Shown: positions 4,936 to 6,868 of the stretch, in pieces | How positions within the stretch are numbered: the stretch's first letter is position 1 | Layout: each line of letters begins with the position of its first letter | NCBI GenBank assembly: GCA_001780895.1 | Contig: MFJJ01000034.1 | Span: 96-6,963, forward strand | Length of the DNA: 6,868 nucleotides | Direction: 5' to 3' | Source: Candidatus Gottesmanbacteria bacterium RIFCSPHIGHO2_01_FULL_46_14 | Lineage (GTDB): Bacteria > Patescibacteriota > Microgenomatia > UBA10105 > UBA927 | Program-made: the position numbers and the translations under genes | The notes under the pieces: model-generated | Told to the model about the DNA's origin: nothing | Databases searched by the model: none | Seen by the model: the letters and a program-made list of their open reading frames with translations, nothing else

Positions 4936-5292
4936 ATGTCCCAAACAAATAAAAAATACGATCTCGAAGATAGAACCGCAAAATTTGGCGAAGGTATACT
5001 GAAATTCTGTCAGAAAATTCCGCGATCCCCAATCACAGATCCGCTCATAACACAACTCGTTAAAGCAGGAACAAGTGTGGGAGCAAATTATTCCGAAGCC
5101 GATGATGCCGAAAGCAAACTTGATTTTAAGCATAAAATCGGAATCTGTAAAAAAGAAGCCCGAGAGAGTAAGCATTTTATACGCATGATTGTCATCGTAG
5201 TGCCAAATCTCAAAGAAGACGCAAGACCGCTTTGGCAGGAAGCAAAAGAGTTAAACCTCATATTCAACTCTATCTATAAAAAACTACCATAG
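4936..5292 (+). CDS. four-helix-bundle protein (S23/IVP type, TIGR02436-like)
   Basis: The 118-residue length and motifs match the family first found inside 23S rRNA intervening sequences and also common as stand-alone genes. YDLEDRTAKFGEGILKFCQK (8-27) forms the first helix. The signature GTSVGANYSEADDAES (45-60) follows, then KLDFKHKIGICKKEARESKHF (61-81) and a final helix (98-116). Relatives fold as a four-helix bundle and assemble into a pentamer. The molecular role is not settled. There is no membrane segment. No rRNA sequence is visible here, so it is not inside an rRNA gene. The gene is A+T-rich, preceded by a CTAATT array, and bounded by a 10-base direct repeat, which together suggest a mobile or inserted cassette. 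No ribosome binding site is seen. Confidence 0.9.
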   Translation: MSQTNKKYDLEDRTAKFGEGILKFCQKIPRSPITDPLITQLVKAGTSVGANYSEADDAESKLDFKHKIGICKKEARESKHFIRMIVIVVPNLKEDARPLWQEAKELNLIFNSIYKKLP

Positions 5293-5321
5293 AAATTAGA
5301 ATAATTCTGACGAGCCCCTCT

Positions 5322-5350
5322 TTGACATTTGTCTTCCTATAGGATATATT
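5322..5350 (+). promoter_or_regulatory. sortase promoter, near-consensus and leaderless
   Basis: A perfect TTGACA (5322-5327), an ideal 17-base spacer and TATATT (5345-5350, five of six) are followed after 7 bases by the ATG. It is the clearest example in the window of a strong promoter placing the transcript start at the start codon. Confidence 0.8.
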
Positions 5351-5357
5351 TCACTCC

Positions 5358-6047
5358 ATGAATTCCCGTGGAGTCATTTATCAGCGCACCAGCAGGCCAT
5401 GGCTACGGAGCCTTGGGATGGGCCTTATTGTTTTGAGCCTGGGAGGCATGGTGGGTCCGTTTATTCCGAACCTCAAGCTTGAGGCTGGATACGCCTGGAA
5501 ACAGCTAACAACCGAAAAACCCGCAGAGCTGCCTCATGCCGTTCCTGTGGTCTTTAATCCGCTCGTTACCGAGGACGGCTCATCGATTGATCCGATTAAT
5601 ACGGAATTTAGCCTCATTGTGCCAAAAATAGGAATAAACGCCCCGGTCTTGGCCGGGGTCAATCCTGCCAAACCCGGTGAATACCAGGCAGCCTTGCAAA
5701 AAGGCATTGCCCATGCCTCGACCTCCTACTTTCCTGACCAAGACGGCACCGTTTACCTCTTCTCGCATTCAACCAACTACGATTGGTTCGTGAAAGATTT
5801 GAATGCCGTATTTTACCTCCTCAAAAACCTCTCCGAGGGCGACCTCATGGTTATCTTTTACAAAGGGCAACGCTATACCTATAGACTGAAGGAAAAACGG
5901 GTCGTCGGACCAAACGAGGTTTCCTACTTAGTACCTCAAACCGGAAAGAAACGGCTCATTTTACAAACCTGCTGGCCGCCAGGGAGTACCGCCGAACGAC
6001 TACTTATTTTTGCTGATCTAATAGAAGAACAGTATCAGCAGATATAA
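5358..6047 (+). CDS. sortase (membrane-anchored transpeptidase)
   Basis: Sortases cleave a sorting motif near the C-terminus of secreted proteins and join the new end to an acceptor at the cell surface. The 229-residue protein has one N-terminal membrane segment (about 18-36) preceded by Arg residues, so the catalytic domain faces outward. The sortase barrel runs from about 82 (TEFSLIVPKIGINAPV). The catalytic triad is visible: His137 in FSHST, Cys205 in LQTCWPPGS, and Arg214 in AERLLIF. The class is uncertain, with TCWPPGS and the size resembling class D/E types. The next intact gene encodes a DUF11 protein with an LPVAG-type sorting signal, its probable substrate. A degenerate second sortase 3' end follows 26 bases after the stop. 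Its 3' codons are A+T-rich compared with that remnant. Confidence 0.94.
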   Translation: MNSRGVIYQRTSRPWLRSLGMGLIVLSLGGMVGPFIPNLKLEAGYAWKQLTTEKPAELPHAVPVVFNPLVTEDGSSIDPINTEFSLIVPKIGINAPVLAGVNPAKPGEYQAALQKGIAHASTSYFPDQDGTVYLFSHSTNYDWFVKDLNAVFYLLKNLSEGDLMVIFYKGQRYTYRLKEKRVVGPNEVSYLVPQTGKKRLILQTCWPPGSTAERLLIFADLIEEQYQQI

Positions 6048-6054
6048 ACCTGGC

Positions 6055-6077
6055 GAGCCTCGCCTTTGGCGGGCCTC
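6055..6077. other. GC-rich hairpin after the sortase
   Basis: A ten-position imperfect stem (6055-6064 with 6068-6077, one mismatch and one T-G pair) encloses a TTT loop, 7 bases after the sortase stop. A competing perfect inverted repeat is at 6052-6057/6059-6064. No T-run follows, so it is a poor intrinsic terminator but could shield the 3' end of the message. The right arm overlaps the sortase remnant. Confidence 0.4.
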
Positions 6078-6145
6078 CGGGAAGCACGAGCGAACGCTTG
6101 CTCCTGTTCGCAGACCTCGTGGAAGAACAGTCCTATAGTACTTGA
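6074..6145 (+). pseudogene. 3' remnant of a second sortase gene
   Basis: In one frame the bases encode PPGSTSERLLLFADLVEEQ, matching 16 of 19 residues at the end of the intact upstream sortase (residues 207-225), including the catalytic Arg position. The frame ends at TGA (6143-6145). No catalytic Cys or any earlier part is present, and the upstream bases do not continue the match. Of the 16 identical residues, 12 use a different synonymous codon, mostly with G or C in third position where the intact gene has A or T. So this is not a recent tandem copy but the leftover end of a long-diverged homologue, now cut down and partly reused as the -35 region of the next gene. Confidence 0.75.
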
Positions 6146-6171
6146 CAAACGGTTCAGTTCTATGCTATAGT
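6142..6171 (+). promoter_or_regulatory. promoter of the DUF11 protein gene
   Basis: A perfect TTGACA (6142-6147), an 18-base spacer, and an extended -10 TGCTATAGT (6163-6171) form a strong promoter. The start should be near 6178, giving a leader of about 20 bases. It is the only gene with a clear promoter here whose mRNA appears to have a real leader. Confidence 0.75.
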
Positions 6172-6190
6172 CCACGGATCAGTTTGTTTT

Positions 6191-6194
6191 GGAG
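6191..6194 (+). promoter_or_regulatory. possible Shine-Dalgarno GGAG, close to the start
   Basis: GGAG is only 3 bases from the ATG at 6198, shorter than the usual 5-9. It is the one Shine-Dalgarno-like site in the window at a plausible place, and the transcript from the promoter at 6142-6171 would include it. Confidence 0.35.
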
Positions 6195-6197
6195 CCT

Positions 6198-6851
6198 ATG
6201 AATAAGCTAAAAACTATTCTTTCACTTGCCTTCATGTCTCTGCTGTTGACCGCAACTGCCCAAGCTGTCAATGCAGATTCCTGCACCACACAGTATGGAA
6301 ACGGCCAATATGGCACAACGTGTGTCCCCACCGACGTAACGATCAACAAACAGGTCAAGAATCCTATCTCTCTCGTGTTCGTCGAGAACCTTGGCCCAAC
6401 TGACGAAAAATTTTCCCCGGGCGCCGAAGTTCACTTTAAACTCATCGTTCATAACGCAAGCTCACAGGATTGGAGCAACGTCACCGTGCGGGATACGCTC
6501 CCCCAATACCTGTCGTATGTAGCCGGTCCGGGCTCCTACGATACCAACAGTAAAGTACTTACCACTGACCTTGAAAACGTCAAAGTCAATGAGAGCCGAG
6601 AAATTGAAATTTTAGCCAAAGTCGATGGCGCCGGATCCTTCGCCAAGGACAAAAGCCTTTTCTGTGTGGTCAACCACGCGGAGGTCAAGACTGACAGTCG
6701 TACGGATGAAGATACCGCACAACTCTGTATACAAACACAAGTATTAGGCGTCACAACCCTGCCGGTCGCCGGTTTTGATAGTTTTGCGTTACTTATTCCG
6801 TTTACAGGAATTGGATTAACTGGTTTAGCGCTATTAAAAAAGCGATGGTAA
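6198..6851 (+). CDS. secreted DUF11-domain surface protein with sortase-type C-terminus
   Basis: The 217-residue protein has a signal peptide (MNKLK, hydrophobic core about 6-20, likely cut after AQA at 23 or VNA at 26). A short Cys-bounded segment follows (Cys29, Cys42, with QYGNGQYGTT between). Then comes one DUF11-type beta-sandwich (about 47-145: INKQVKNP, PGAEVHFKLIVHNAS, VTVRDTLPQYLSYV). Two further cysteines (156, 177) precede the tail. The tail is LPVAG (188-192), a hydrophobic stretch of about 20 residues, then KKRW, the layout of a sortase sorting signal with Ala in the usual Thr position. IPFTG (200-204) inside the hydrophobic part is a second, less likely motif. DUF11 domains are structural parts of surface proteins, and the adjacent sortase is the probable anchoring enzyme. 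ATG at 6198 is preferred to a TTG at 6189, because it starts with a proper positively charged n-region. Confidence 0.88.
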   Translation: MNKLKTILSLAFMSLLLTATAQAVNADSCTTQYGNGQYGTTCVPTDVTINKQVKNPISLVFVENLGPTDEKFSPGAEVHFKLIVHNASSQDWSNVTVRDTLPQYLSYVAGPGSYDTNSKVLTTDLENVKVNESREIEILAKVDGAGSFAKDKSLFCVVNHAEVKTDSRTDEDTAQLCIQTQVLGVTTLPVAGFDSFALLIPFTGIGLTGLALLKKRW

Positions 6852-6868
6852 AGGTCGCGTAAAGCCAA

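Larger units (their letters stand above)
4892..5298. repeat. 10-base direct repeat bounding the four-helix-bundle gene
   Basis: ATAGAAATTA occurs at 4892-4901 and again at 5289-5298. The first copy overlaps the stop codon of the unknown gene and the second overlaps the stop codon of the four-helix-bundle gene. The spacing frames one gene and its upstream array, as a target-site duplication would. The repeat is A+T-rich and short, so chance is a real alternative. Confidence 0.4.

Noticed and set aside
5471..5484. Perfect 14-base palindrome CCTCAAGCTTGAGG
   Set aside because: It lies inside the sortase coding sequence, shares only CAAG/CTTG with the RAYT palindrome, and occurs once.
6189..6197. 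TTG start for the DUF11 protein
   Set aside because: It adds only MEP before the natural signal-peptide start, and GGAG would then lie inside the gene. ATG at 6198 fits better.
1..6868. CRISPR array, rRNA gene or insertion sequence with long terminal repeats
   Set aside because: No regularly spaced repeats of 20 bases or more, no rRNA-like sequence, and no DDE-type transposase or long inverted ends were seen.

Overview
The window looks like a piece of a Patescibacteria (Candidate Phyla Radiation) genome, most likely of the Microgenomates group. This is an inference from gene content and style, with no marker gene to prove it. The pointers are compact gene packing, a stand-alone four-helix-bundle (S23/IVP-type) protein, a REP-associated tyrosine transposase (RAYT), a sortase next to a DUF11 surface protein, an unfamiliar short helical protein beside an M16 peptidase, and almost no Shine-Dalgarno sites. 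Six genes instead have a TATAAT-like box only 6 to 9 bases before the start codon, the layout expected for leaderless mRNAs.

Left part (1-1950): the last 20 codons of a gene that resembles a LytR_C domain run into two minus-strand tRNA genes, Pro(CGG) then Arg(CCT), which abut with no spacer. A divergent promoter region separates them from maf (house-cleaning nucleotide pyrophosphatase, +). Maf converges, 8 bases apart, on a divergent guanylate-kinase-like gene (-).

Middle (1950-4490): a RAYT gene (+) carries three copies of one short palindrome. One is upstream and supplies its -35 box, one is inside its reading frame, and one is downstream and forms the last codons and stop of the convergent ndk gene. 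ndk (-) follows an M16 zinc peptidase gene (-). The gap between those two is almost entirely filled by a 76-base imperfect palindrome of a second repeat family.

Right part (4490-6868): a head-to-head promoter region serves the M16 gene (-) and a small unknown protein (+). Next comes a four-helix-bundle gene bounded by a 10-base direct repeat and preceded by a CTAATT array. Then come a sortase with a near-consensus leaderless promoter, a degenerate second sortase 3' end, and a secreted DUF11 protein whose C-terminus (LPVAG, hydrophobic segment, KKRW) looks like a substrate of the neighbouring sortase.

The strongest candidates for a second look are the RAYT with its palindrome family, the sortase remnant, the bounded four-helix-bundle cassette and the leaderless architecture. 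No CRISPR array, rRNA or replication origin was seen.
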